Shown one piece after another: positions 49,511-60,300 of a stretch of DNA of 64,000 bases. The notes beneath the pieces were generated by a model. The model was not told the origin of the DNA and ran no database searches. It saw nothing but the letters and a program-made list of their open reading frames with translations. The stretch comes from Aurantiochytrium sp. KH105 (taxonomy: Eukaryota > Sar > Bigyra > Thraustochytrida > Thraustochytriidae): contig BGKB01000053.1 of assembly GCA_003116975.1 (NCBI GenBank), positions 62,001-126,000 of the forward strand, read 5' to 3'. A program made the translations under genes and the position numbers. Within the stretch, counting starts at the first letter, position 1; every line of letters starts with the position of its first letter.

Positions 49511-50680
49511 CTACTGTGCTTCGTCGATATCCTTTTGTACTCGTTCCATCGCGCGTTTGGCCCTGCGAAGTGCATGATCTCTGCGAGTCTGCTCACGCTC
49601 CTGTTCCCGGGCCGCGCGTTCCTTTGCGAGACGCGCTTTGAAGGCTCGCTGACGATCCGTATCGCCGGCAAGAATTCGTGCCAAGTTGGCTTCGAGGCGG
49701 TCTACCTTTGCAATCTCTTCTTGGAGTTTGTGTTGCTGGCGATCTACTTCTTCCCAGCTCACCTCTTTCTGCTTATCATCTTCAGCCAACTGGGCTTCGC
49801 CAACTTCCACCCCGCCAGAAACAGCGTCGAGAGCAGCTTGATCTTGTTGATGCTCCAAAAGACCCTGGATGAGACGCATGATAATTTGTCGGTGCTGAGC
49901 ATTGGCGACTCCATTGGCAGCCAAGTCTTCGTCGGTGAGGTCTCCAGCATTTTGATCGTCAATGCCGAATTTGCTAAAACCAATCGAGTACATTTTTGCC
50001 ACTGAAGCAGGCAATCCAACCTCGCAAAATACTTCGTACCAGCATTGGGCGAGCTCATCCTTTTCAAAACTTCTCGGTGGCATGGCGGACGCTGCTTCCT
50101 CCTCGTTGGCCTCGTCAATGTCGAGACCGGCGTCGCTCTCCTCGATGGCGTCTCCCGAACTGCTGAGATTTGATCTTGAAAATCCACGCTTGGATGTCAG
50201 CGTCGAACGCAGCCTCGAGGCCATGCTCTTCTTTTTTACGGGTTTCCGCGTTCGAGAAGCCGCCTCAGAAGATGAAGGGGGGTGAACTTCATGATCGCCG
50301 TGACACCCTTCGATAGTCACTGGTCGCGACGGCCGTGGCGGCGCTGGCGTATTGGCTGGAACCGAAGGATATCGCATAGAGGTACTGCCGCCCGCAGCCG
50401 CTTTGCTCCGAGCTGGAATCTCTGCGACTCTCGACGAGGGTGCCGGATCCAGGTCAAGCGTCGGGTAAAGCGACTTTCGTTGCGGTCGTCGCTGCGATGC
50501 TTGTTGTCTCGAGCCGGCCCGTTCTGCTGCGCCTTGTCTCCGCGCAACACGTGTTGCGGCTTGGTTCTGGTCCTCGTCGTTCTGCTCCTCGCCGACGTCT
50601 TCGTCAAACTCTGCTCGCAAGAGATCTTCGTCGATGCTACCGCCTGCACCGTTCGCGCCGTGCGAGGTAAAGCCGCGCAT
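49511..50680 (-). CDS. SAM-domain-like and coiled-coil protein
   Basis: 389 aa from ATG 50680; the open frame upstream of it runs through a GATC repeat and a (GC)n run. The N-terminal ~190 residues are disordered (Gln/Arg/Pro/Ser-rich, with basic KPVKKK). A helical module at about 205-275 (CWYEVFCEVGLPASVAKMYSIGFSKFGID...LTDEDLAANGVANAQHRQIIMRLIQ) has the helix spacing and the 'xGVxxxxHRxxI' end of a SAM domain. About 290-389 form a charged coiled coil (EEVDRQQHKLQEEIAKVDRLEANLARIL). Likely a protein-protein interaction scaffold; the partner is unknown. Confidence 0.7.
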   Translation of the reverse strand: MRGFTSHGANGAGGSIDEDLLRAEFDEDVGEEQNDEDQNQAATRVARRQGAAERAGSRQQASQRRPQRKSLYPTLDLDPAPSSRVAEIPARSKAAAGGSTSMRYPSVPANTPAPPRPSRPVTIEGCHGDHEVHPPSSSEAASRTRKPVKKKSMASRLRSTLTSKRGFSRSNLSSSGDAIEESDAGLDIDEANEEEAASAMPPRSFEKDELAQCWYEVFCEVGLPASVAKMYSIGFSKFGIDDQNAGDLTDEDLAANGVANAQHRQIIMRLIQGLLEHQQDQAALDAVSGGVEVGEAQLAEDDKQKEVSWEEVDRQQHKLQEEIAKVDRLEANLARILAGDTDRQRAFKARLAKERAAREQEREQTRRDHALRRAKRAMERVQKDIDEAQ

Positions 50681-51072
50681 CCTCCCTTCTGTACCTTGAC
50701 CACACACACACGCGCGCGCGCGCGCGCCAAGGCACTCAATCGGTCGATCGATCGACCGATCGATCAATCAATCAGGGTTTGCTGTATTCGATAGACCGGT
50801 CCTGGGGACCGTCTTTTTTTGTTGTTGTTCTTGTCGGTTCTTGTTTTCAATGTTGTACAGGATGGAGAACAACTTCTATTTTTTTGAGCCTCGAGGGGGG
50901 CGTGGTCGGGGATGAATGCTAGACTTCGTTTCCGCGAGAGAGAGAGAGAGAAAAGCATTCGGCTTTTATTACCAACTGTAAAATATTATGATGTTCATGA
51001 TTTCCTTCCCTGGCTGTTGTTCATTGCCATGTCTTTTCTGACGACACATTTCAACCCAATGCCATAATAAGA
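50681..51072 (-). promoter_or_regulatory. Spacer with (CA/CG)n run and GATCGATC block
   Basis: Upstream of the SAM gene: CACACACACG CGCGCGCG at about 50701-50726 and CGATCGATCGACCGATCGATCAATCAATC at about 50743-50772, then an (AG)n run at about 50936-50953. The distal part is 3'UTR of the next minus-strand gene. Confidence 0.45.
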
Positions 51073-53493
51073 TCATTGTGATGGCGAGAGAAGGTGCGCG
51101 AGCTCGCGTACAGCGGCAGCAGTGGTGCGATTAGAGGCTCGCAACGCAGCTTCAAGCTTCTTGTCTCGCGCTGGCACGAGCGAAGGGGCCCATGCAGCGG
51201 ATGCTGCACGAGCGGAGCGTTCCGCAGAAGCACGGTTCTCTGGTGGTATCTTCGGCGGAGGCACTTTGTGCACGCCGGAGAAACCCTTTGGAAGCGGCAA
51301 TGGCGAGTATGCTTGTGGACCCGGGCTACATGGTTGAATATTGAATCGCGCGTCGTCACTTTTGGTCGCCATGGTCCACGCCTGTGCGCGAACTTCGATT
51401 CGGCCCAGAGTTTCCGGCCACCGCATCAGACATCTTGTTGTTTCTGCTTTCGATGTCATTTTCCCGTCAGCCGTGTGCACCTCGTTGTCTTCCACATTGT
51501 GCCCCCCTTGATCATTAAAGTACATGCGCATACCCGGCTCAATTTCCGCAAGTCTTCGCAACGTTTGGACTTGCTTTGCGCCTTTTGCTCCCACAAATCG
51601 TGCACTGGTACTGATCACTTGAACAAGGTCTTCAACGAAACTTGCGTACTCGTCCGCTTGCGCCGTGTTTGTCCACAAATCAATTACCTCCATGACAAGT
51701 GCCTGCCACATAAATTTTGGAACGGCAGTGCCGACTTGAACAGAGAAGAAACCCGTCTCACATAATGCCATTCCAGTCCTCGGCACACGGACGCGAATGT
51801 GGGCCAAGTCTCGCGCCAAGAGATCAGGAAGAAAGGGCAGAACCGCCTCGCCAGCTTGCGGACCAAGCAAGGCAAACATCAGCGCCTCCTCGAATTCGAC
51901 CATCGTGCCCCATGACACCGTGTCCCAATGCTGCGCGCGCGGTTTTTCGGCCTTTGTCTGCTTCGTTTCCTCTCCTTTTGTATCCTCGTCCGCAAGTTTC
52001 GCGCGTTGCCGCTCGAGTTCTACTTTTTGAGCTGCCTTGCGGGCGGCGAGCTCGCGTGCACGCTCCTTCTTCTCCCTTTCGCTCTGTTCACGAGCTCGTC
52101 TGCCTTCGAGACGATCGAAGGGGTTTCCAATCTCGCAAAGCAAGTCTGGATCATGATCAAAGTCGCCATAACGAATCGACCGCCTCACATACTTTCGATC
52201 CTGGCGCTCAACTGCCTGGTCGCGATAAGCCAAGAGAGCTTCGCGGCGCTTGGCGCTCAGAGCAAGGCGGCGCTCCTCGAGATTTGCTGCCTGCAGACGT
52301 TCAAGACGTTTGACATTTTCTCTTACTTGCACCTTGGCCATAATCCTTGCTTTGCGAGCCTTGCCAAGAACCTTGGCGTCGCGTTGCTGTCGTGCTATAT
52401 CTGCTTGTCGCTGGCGCGTCTCGTTGGCATGATATCGTACAATACGATCTGAAAAGCTCATTTGTTCGCGCCCAAGAACACGACGCACGCCGTCAAGACC
52501 CGCACCTTGCGCCATGAACGAAATGGCAGCTTGTTGCGAGGGCGTAGGCTCGTGATGCACGAGACGCCATAGACGGTTGAGCTCCTGACGAACACGCTCG
52601 TCTCGAAGCAACCTCTCCCGGCGGTGCTCGCCGTGGGCGACATCCACGTCTTTGTCATGGGCTAAAGAGGTCACATCTTCCGGAATTTCTTCGAGGTCAT
52701 GATCTAGCTTGAGTGCATAAGCTTTCTCTAGCTGCTGGTCACGGGGCCCTCGTCCTCGCAGCGAATACCGATGTTTGTGAACGCGCTCTCGAACAATAAA
52801 CGGCCAATAGGAGCGCGCTTGACGGAAAAAGCTTCCTTGATGAAGAGGTCGTACATGCTCCGTAACATGGCTCTGCACAATGGCGCCTGCGTCTCCCCTA
52901 CCTGCAGCGGGTCCGAGAAAGAGTCCGCGAAAGGCGGCGAGATCGCCACCGACGCGATCGCTCTCATGCTGCCAGAAAGCGAAATAGTCGCTTCGATCAA
53001 TGAGGTGTGTCCGAAGCGCTTCGAGTACAGAGCTGCTGTTCCTTTGTGTTATTTCTGGTTCGTTTTGTGTGTCCTGTCCAGTTTTGGACACTGATATGTC
53101 GAGCAAGGCGCGAAGCATGCGCTCTCTGGTTTCGGGAATGCAAGTTGCAAGGCATCGTTTCAGAGGAACACGCTGGTTCGCGTACAAATCTTGGCGTTGT
53201 GATTGTTTCAATGTGGTGGCCGGCTTGACGCTGTTTGTTTCTGTTCCTGGCAACCCGGTCTGGACTTCACGCACGACCGCGTTCCACGCCTCGCGAACGA
53301 TGGCCGCACGAGCTTTGGAAAGTGGCGGTGGTGGTTCTTTCCCATTCTCGTCCAGCTTCTGCTGGTGCTGCTGTTGTTCTGGGTACTCCTGCTGCTCTTG
53401 TTTCTGCTCTCCAGCCTGCTCTTTCGCTTGGCGCTGCAGCACCAGCTGATGGTGCTGCTGGTGCTGCTGGTGCTGCTGGTGCTGCTGCAACAT
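51073..53493 (-). CDS. Large charged coiled-coil protein with poly-HQ start; family not recognised
   Basis: 806 aa from ATG 53493; the frame extends 52 residues upstream, but that part lies across the divergent spacer. It begins with His-Gln-Gln repeats (about 2-45). The middle (about 300-540) is a long Arg/Glu/Lys/Ala coiled coil, including RIVRYHANETRQRQADIARQQRD. The region about 550-690 is more globular (WGTMVEFEEALMFALLGPQAGE, MWQALVMEVIDLW). The tail has SPGPQAYSPLPLP, similar to the PGPxxY motifs of SHIPPO/STPGR repeats in flagellar proteins, but only one copy is clear. A cytoskeletal or axonemal role is possible but unproven. Confidence 0.65.
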   Translation of the reverse strand: MLQQHQQHQQHQQHHQLVLQRQAKEQAGEQKQEQQEYPEQQQHQQKLDENGKEPPPPLSKARAAIVREAWNAVVREVQTGLPGTETNSVKPATTLKQSQRQDLYANQRVPLKRCLATCIPETRERMLRALLDISVSKTGQDTQNEPEITQRNSSSVLEALRTHLIDRSDYFAFWQHESDRVGGDLAAFRGLFLGPAAGRGDAGAIVQSHVTEHVRPLHQGSFFRQARSYWPFIVRERVHKHRYSLRGRGPRDQQLEKAYALKLDHDLEEIPEDVTSLAHDKDVDVAHGEHRRERLLRDERVRQELNRLWRLVHHEPTPSQQAAISFMAQGAGLDGVRRVLGREQMSFSDRIVRYHANETRQRQADIARQQRDAKVLGKARKARIMAKVQVRENVKRLERLQAANLEERRLALSAKRREALLAYRDQAVERQDRKYVRRSIRYGDFDHDPDLLCEIGNPFDRLEGRRAREQSEREKKERARELAARKAAQKVELERQRAKLADEDTKGEETKQTKAEKPRAQHWDTVSWGTMVEFEEALMFALLGPQAGEAVLPFLPDLLARDLAHIRVRVPRTGMALCETGFFSVQVGTAVPKFMWQALVMEVIDLWTNTAQADEYASFVEDLVQVISTSARFVGAKGAKQVQTLRRLAEIEPGMRMYFNDQGGHNVEDNEVHTADGKMTSKAETTRCLMRWPETLGRIEVRAQAWTMATKSDDARFNIQPCSPGPQAYSPLPLPKGFSGVHKVPPPKIPPENRASAERSARAASAAWAPSLVPARDKKLEAALRASNRTTAAAVRELAHLLSPSQ

Positions 53494-53827
53494 GGTCGAA
53501 GCTCGCAGGTCTGGACATGCGAGTCCCACGGACCCTTCGAAAAATAGGAGAGAGGTCCGCGCTCCAGCAGAGTACACACCGGGGTCCTCGCATGCAATGG
53601 CGAGGACGGGTCCGATCGCGCGCTGCAAACAAAGCCTGGCCCCTCGCATTCATAAACACGCATCATCTTTACGCTCGAGGAAACGCCGCGCAAACAAGAG
53701 ACGGTGCGGCAGCGTAGGTGCAGGCGCGACACAGCGCGGCGTGGGGCGGTGCGGCGCACGAGGCTTGAGTAGAGTTCCTTTTCGTGGTGTGGTGTGGTCG
53801 CGTCGAAAAAGGCAAGGTCCAGCAGAG
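53494..53827. promoter_or_regulatory. Divergent spacer, coiled-coil gene / TRIC-like gene
   Basis: 334 bases between opposite ATGs; GC-rich, no repeats of note. It presumably holds both promoters. Confidence 0.4.
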
Positions 53828-54667
53828 ATGGCGCTCGTGCCAAAGGAAGGCGTACAATTTTCGCTGTCGCCAGCGTCGGACGCCCTGCGCGCGAGCACGC
53901 CCGTGTCGCAGGCACTCGACCGGCTCGTGGTCTACTTTCGTGACCACATCACCCTCGATGAATCGTACCCGTGGGACCTCATGTTTGTGCACTCCATCAA
54001 GGCCCTCGCGTCATGGCGCGCATTTGCAGAGGGGGCAGGCGCCGTCAAAGGGCGCGGACGCGAACTCGAGAGCATGAAGGCCTCTTGGATCTACGATCTC
54101 GTGTGCGGATTTCTGTGCCACGGCTTTGGTGGCACCTCTGTCCGCGACTTGGCCATGGCCCAGCCGCCGAGCATCTTTCGCAGCAAGGACCTCTTGCAAA
54201 CGTGGATCTTGGCGTATGGTATCGTGTATTGGTCGCCTTTGGACTTGGGATACCAGCTCATCTCGACGCCCCGCTCGCTCACGAGTCTTGTAGTGACTAC
54301 CTTTGAGGCGATTGATTCGTCAACGACCGTCTGTGGCAGCGTTGACAAGGCTCGCCAATTGTTTCCGAATTCCCCTGCGGCACCCTTTGTGGCGGCTTTT
54401 TTGGCTGGTATTGGCGGCAGCATTCTCAGGTACTTGGAGCGGCGTTTGGGCCGCGGCTGGGACCATGAGCAGACCGAGTGGAGCCGTCCTACGGAGGGTC
54501 TTCGTCGCACCATTCTCTACACTGTCCTGTACATGGTGCTTTCCAAGACGCACGGCAAGACTAAAGCTCGGCTCTGGATTGCCACCTTTCACGTTGCCGT
54601 GAGCATTGCTCGCGAGCTCACTGATCTCCCTCTTGACATCACCGCTCCGGCCGCTGGTTTTTTCTAG
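53828..54667 (+). CDS. TRIC-type (TMEM38-like) intracellular cation channel
   Basis: 279 aa from ATG 53828 (AGAGATGG). TRIC channels are homotrimeric monovalent-cation channels of ER/SR that balance charge during calcium release. Several hydrophobic helices are visible. Family-like features are WIYDLVCGFLCHGFGGTSVRDL (the conserved FGG after the first helices), AYGIVYWSPLDLGYQL (about 128-143; animal TRICs have a CPLDLxY motif) and FLAGIGGSILRYLERRL (about 190), followed by a W near EWSRPTEG and two terminal helices. Basic residues expected in the lipid-binding YxxR region are not obvious. Assignment rests on remembered family motifs; it could be a more distant member. Confidence 0.6.
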   Translation: MALVPKEGVQFSLSPASDALRASTPVSQALDRLVVYFRDHITLDESYPWDLMFVHSIKALASWRAFAEGAGAVKGRGRELESMKASWIYDLVCGFLCHGFGGTSVRDLAMAQPPSIFRSKDLLQTWILAYGIVYWSPLDLGYQLISTPRSLTSLVVTTFEAIDSSTTVCGSVDKARQLFPNSPAAPFVAAFLAGIGGSILRYLERRLGRGWDHEQTEWSRPTEGLRRTILYTVLYMVLSKTHGKTKARLWIATFHVAVSIARELTDLPLDITAPAAGFF

Positions 54668-55191
54668 CCTAAAGTCGATAAAAAAAAAATACACAACGAA
54701 CTCACTCGCAGCTCGGAAAAGAAAATCAAGCAAGAACGGTCGGTCTTTCCCCTTTTCCTTCTTCCCTGGCTCTGGCAGCACGATACTCTTCTGATGAAAG
54801 ACGCATGAATGCTGGCACCTCGTGTCGCGATCTGTGTAGAAAGAATGCCGAGGCAGGTGGTCTGTCGACGAAATCGTGGTGTTCGGTGCGGGTGGGCTCA
54901 TTCGCCAAGGCCTAGTACCAAAAGCGAGACGCGTAGTACAACGTCTTGCATCTCTGTTTGACTGTCTTGTCTGTTGCCTGTCTCCTCAATCTGTCAGCTG
55001 CAGCTGCATCTCTGCTGGCGCAAATTAGGCACCCTCTGGGGAGCACGAACGCAAGAGCAGCCTTCTCCGGAAGGCACCTGCTGCATCATCCCCTGCTGCA
55101 GCTGCAACGGCCTGCTGCATGATACAGCAGCAGCGTGAACACTTGCACTTCTCCGAATGACCACCGCCTTGCTGCCGCTGCCGCTGCCCTT

Positions 55192-55220
55192 CCTCCCTCC
55201 CTCCCTCCCTCCCTCCCTCC
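55192..55220. repeat. (CCCT)n microsatellite
   Basis: About seven uninterrupted four-base units. Confidence 0.9.
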
Positions 55221-55659
55221 CCCTGCCCGCCCCCGCCAGCCGCACCACGGCCTTCTCCGAGCCGTTCGCTGCCGGGAGCCGCTCGAAGGACGGGGCCGAC
55301 GAGCGAGCGCCGCGGCGGTGGCCAGCCCGCCACTTTGCCATCGCACGGAGCGCGCCTCCTCTTATCGGCACGGCGGCGCGCGCCACGCGAGGCGTGCCCG
55401 GCGCGCCACAGCCGCGCTCGCAGTCGTCGCTGTCGCGGTCGCTGTCGAGGTCCTCTTTCGGGACCTCCATAACAGCGAAATAGTTCAAGCAGTAAGATAG
55501 AGCCCTCCCGAGCGGCACGTGCCCGGTCAGGTCGCGCAGCCGCCCGCGGCTTGCACAACTGCCGCGGCAGGCTTCTTCTGCTCCTCCCTCCCGGTCTCCC
55601 TCCCTCCACCTGCCGGCCGCAGCCGCAGCAAGCAGCAGCACGCGGGCTCGGAGACGGCG

Positions 55660-55666
55660 GCGGCGG

Positions 55667-55696
<30 letters not shown>
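55660..55696. repeat. (GGCGAC)n minisatellite
   Basis: About six near-perfect six-base units. Confidence 0.85.
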
Positions 55697-55697
<1 letters not shown>

Positions 55698-57355
55698 GTT
55701 TCCCGCGAGGTTATCGACGATGTCCCGCGTCCTTTCTCACAGTGGCCACGGCCGCGACGAGGAGGAGGAGGAGGAGGAGGGCCTGCGAGCGCGCCCTGGA
55801 TCGGCTCGCACGTGCAGGGACGGACGGGGCGCGTCCCCTCTCGGGCGACGGCAGCCCCGGCGGGAGTCGATTCGCGGGGTCGCGCGGCGGATGCGCACCC
55901 CTAGTGGGGACGTCGCGCCTGGGTCCCGGCGCGGACCAGGCGCCACGAGCGGCGGCTGCGAGGCGAGAGACGGGACGCGGCTGCTTCGGGCAGCGGCTGC
56001 GGCGGGTAGAAAATGGGCGTGTCTGGGTGCGGTCGGCGACGTGCAGACGGCGCGTTCGGCGCCAGGAATCCATCCACCCAGCTCCAGCTCTGCAGAGGGA
56101 CGATCGGTCGATGGCAATCCATCCATCCATCCGTCCGTCCAGTAATCAATGTAAAATTTATGCGAAGTCTCTCACATCAAGTCAATCGCCTTTGGTCGAT
56201 CGATCGACCACGCATAGTGGCCAGCCGGCCCGCGCAAGTGGAGTATTCCGCGATTCCCGACTTGGCGCGCGCGGCGGCCGTCCATACTGGCCATGGTGGA
56301 AACTCGCGCGAGCGAGCAAGCAAGCGAAAGGAAAAAGACAGCAGCCAGGCAGACAGAGAGAGCAAAGCCGAGACAGCGCAAAGCCGAGACAGCGCGGAGC
56401 CGAGCCGGGCGAGCGAGGCCAGCCAGGCCAGGCCACGCAAAGCAAGGCCAGACAAAGCAAGGCGAGGCAAGGCAAGCCGAGCCGGGACGTCCAGCCCTGC
56501 GACCGGAGCGAAGCAGACTCGGCCGGAGCGGAGCGGGCGCGGCTGCAGCGTCCATTTTGTCGAGCTCATCTCATCTCATCTTACTCATCTCATCTCGGCA
56601 CAGCTCGCCGCCGCCGCGACTTCTGCGGCGAGAGATTGATCGATCAATCGATCGATCGATCGATTGGTTGATTAATTGCTTGCGATCGAGGGCGCGTGCG
56701 CGGCCGGCGAGCGAGCGCGTGCGCGGCAGAAGCGCTGCTCCTCGCAAGAGCGAGAGCCAGAAGCGCAAGAGCTGGGGCAAGCAAGGGCAAGCGCGAGAGC
56801 CAAAGGCGGAGCAGAGCAGAGCAGAGCGGGAAGGCGCGTGCACGTGCCGGGCGCGGACGCGAGGGCCCGGCCGCGGGCGGGCGCGGACGAGCGGGAGAGG
56901 GACAGATAGAGCGCGGCGAGGGAGCGAGCGCAGGAGCGAGCGCGCGAGCGGCGAGCGAAGGGGCGAGCGCAGAAGTGAGCGAGTGAGCGCAGAAGCGAGC
57001 GAGCAAAGACCACATAGTAGCGACCAATCACGCGACCTTGCGAACGCAGGCAGAGCTTCCCGGCCGCGGGCAAAGGGCACGCGGGCGAGCGAGCGAGCGA
57101 GCGAGGGAGCGAGGGAGGGGAAGAGAGCGGTCGGCGAGGACCCGCTCGATCGCTCGGATTTCCACGCAGCGACGAGGAAAGGGGCCGAGAGGAAAAGGAG
57201 CCTCACGTCGTAGGCACACCTTTAAAGGAGAGCACAGGCCAGCACGCGACCCGAGTGTGGCTGGCAGTAGTACTACTTCGTTGATACAGCCCCTCTTTTC
57301 ATTCCGTAGACGCGCCTCGCTGCGAGCAAGGGGGTAGAATTGAAAGCGATAAACA

Positions 57356-60300
57356 ATGAGGGATGCGTGCACGCGCAGCGTAGCCACGGCGTGCGCCGTG
57401 GCGCTCGCTGCAATCGTCCTCGTGAACGCACAGTCGACCCTAGAAGAGTGCAACAGCCTTTTATCGGCGTCAGATTGCCTCGCAGACGAATACTGCGCCT
57501 GGACCCTCGAGCTCGACACTGATACCTACGTCCAAACATGCACCACGTGCCAGTCGCTTGCGACGAGTCAGGCCAGGTGCCTTGCGAACTGTGAATACTA
57601 CGACGCCGACGAAGCATACTGCGGCCCAAGACCGCCCACACCTGCGCCCACGCTTGCTCCTGTGAAAACAATTACGCCCTACATGGCCACGCAGGGGTCG
57701 CTTGTGCTCGAAATGGACAACGCGCTCCTCACTTCGACCATGAAGACCTCGATCGAAACCGCTCTCGCTGAAGCTGTTGGCGCCGAGACCGTCCTCGTTG
57801 GCGACGTTGAGGGCGACAACTGTGGCGCCGCACCACTCTGTGGCGACGATCCCGCCATGATCTCTTCAGTTGCCAACTGGTCCGCAGCCGTGGCCCTGCC
57901 AGAGCTCGCCAACTGCTGCCCAGCGCAGGACACCGCGAGAACCGAGGACTGCCAGTCCGCCGTCGACCTTTCGGCCGCGGCATGTCGCTCCGTGGGCCTC
58001 CTCGAGGCCTTTTGCGAAAACACCGACGATGACAACGACCGTTGTCTCGCCATTCGTCAGCCCGAACTCATGAACGCCTCGCTCGCCATCATCGTCGGTG
58101 TCCAGAGCACTGGCCTCGAGGAGCCCTGCTGCAACCAGTGCACTTGCTACGGCGACCCGAACTGCGTCTCCTTCAATGACGACATCGGCTCGTGGCGACT
58201 CTGCGATGGCAGAGACACAGATGACCTTTGCGAAATCACCAAAAGCGCCTGTCTCCAGCGCACCGACCACGCTGGCCAACCCTGCGTCTGGAAACCCAAA
58301 TCCTGGGACGCCTTTTGGAAAGATGGAAGCAAATGCCAAATTGACGCAGACTCGCCAGAATCCTGGCTCACCATGTACGAGGCCGATGACTTCCGCTTTG
58401 CCGTTTCGCAGGGAGAACGCGGCGTCATTCGTTCCGTCAACATGACCACGGCCGATGGCTTCTTTTACATGTCCGCGGATGCATGCATTGACGGCTCATC
58501 GCTAGAAAACACGTGGACCTGGAGTGGCGGCGCCATGTCTGACGCACCGTCCTACGCACAGGCCTGGTCCCGGATTGACCAAGAGACCTTTGACGTTCTT
58601 TGGTACGTGCGCGATGGCAACACGGGCATCTTTTCCGTCATTCGCTGCACAGGGACTGTCAATCCCAACAACAAAAATAAGTACGGCAACTACCGTCTCA
58701 ATATCGAGACCCTCGTTGAACCGGACGATTTCTCCTCGCGCTCAGACCTCGGGGGCTTTTGCTACACGGGCGTCATGGTCGACAGCGCGGACACCCTCGC
58801 TGTGGCAGCGCACGAAGAGCACCTCGCCATCGAGGCCGTCTGCCAAGACATTCAGATCCCCTGGAGCGAGGCAGAGGCACTTGAGTACGGCCGTTTGTTT
58901 TGCGGCCCAGGGCTCAGCGCCACGAGCCTCAATCAGTGCTTCAAGAGCTTTTGCAATGGGTATAGTTTTCCCAATGCCGACGCGGACGAATGTTATCAGC
59001 TCTTTGAAGATCGTGAGCTCGCCGAAGGCTTCTGCCTCGTGACCTCTGCGCTCGACTCTCAGCGGCAGAAATGCGTCACCACCATAGCAGAATTCGGATA
59101 CGAGCAGGTGATCGAAGACTACTTTACCAGTCTCGACAGCGAAGATAGCGAAGACTGTATTGCTTCTGCGGCCGACCTTCCCGTCAGTCTGAGCACTTGC
59201 CAGCAGGGAATCACCCTTCAATACCAAAACGATGACGGGGACTGGGTCGACTACTTGGCCATTCCGGACACTGTTAAACTCTGTGATAACCAGGTCCAGG
59301 TCCTCGCCACAACCGATGTGCTTCTCTTCACGAGCGCGCTGCGATTCACCCAGTGCTCTGTCAGCGCAAGCTGCAGCACAACGGACCAATGCCAGGTTGT
59401 TGCAGGCATCGATCTTCGTTTTGAATTCTCGGTCACGCAGCTACAACCAACCGTCGAACCTACGCCAAAGCCCACCCAGTCTCCCCAGGCAACGCTGGAG
59501 CCCACGTTTCAGCCTGTTGCACGTCCCACGGTCGATGATACAGAAGCGCCAACCCCGTCACCTTCGACGACGGGCACTTTTGGCTCGGAAATTCCCACAC
59601 CGGTGCCGACGCCTTCGCCTACAGCCAATCCTGCTTCTTCGCCTACGCCCAACCCGACATCTTCACCGACATCCAACCCAACGCCGTTTCCAACAAGTTT
59701 TCCCACAAGCTTTCCTTCGGATTCTCCGACAACGTCACCAACACCCAACCCTACGGCGTTTCCAACTCCTTCTCCCACAAGCTCTCCTTCGGATTCTCCG
59801 ACACCATTTCCAACGGCGTTTCCGACTTCGTATCCAACATCGTTTCCGACGGCGTGGCCAACAATGTTCCCCACAGAGGAAACGGAATTTCCGACTTCGG
59901 CACCAACAGAATGGACGGAGAGCCCTACTGTGGCGCCAACGGAGCCGACTCCTTACCCAACAACTGTGCCGCCTACGCCAAAGCCAACGTTGTCGCCAAC
60001 GCCAAACCCAGCAGGAGAGACGCAAGCGCCATCAACCGACCGCTGTGAAGTCCAGTGTCCCACGAATACCGCTGCGCCGGAGCCCGTGTTTGGCGAAATG
60101 GTGGATACCAGCGTGTGTACGTCGACCGTGGATGTCATTGCAGCAGATCTCGACCCCACAGCGTACTGTGAGTGCGACATGACCGTCGAAGGAGCTGTTG
60201 TCGAAGATGGCGAGGGTGGGTCCTACATTGATCTTGCGGCAACTTGCCCCGAGTACATTTCAGACGATCAGACCGAGATGATGGAACTGGCTTGCCAGCT

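Larger units (their letters stand above)
54668..57355. other. 2.7-kb GC-rich low-complexity region without a supported gene
   Basis: Open frames on all strands are Arg/Gly/Pro/Ser-rich artefacts. Notable tracts: (CCCT)n at 55192-55220, (GGCGAC)n at 55660-55696, GAGGAGG at about 55760-55780, GGTCGATCGATCGACC at about 56195-56210, GCAAGGC/AGCCGAG repeats at about 56360-56490, CTCATCT repeats at about 56563-56596, GATCGATC at 56638-56664 and GAGCGAGC at about 57085-57110. It should contain the promoter, and possibly a leader intron, of the gene at 57356. Confidence 0.5.

Noticed and set aside
54994-55641. 215-residue minus-strand frame with MEVPKEDLDSD segment
   Set aside because: Mostly Gly/Arg/Ala simple sequence over (CCCT)n; there is no second exon or family support.
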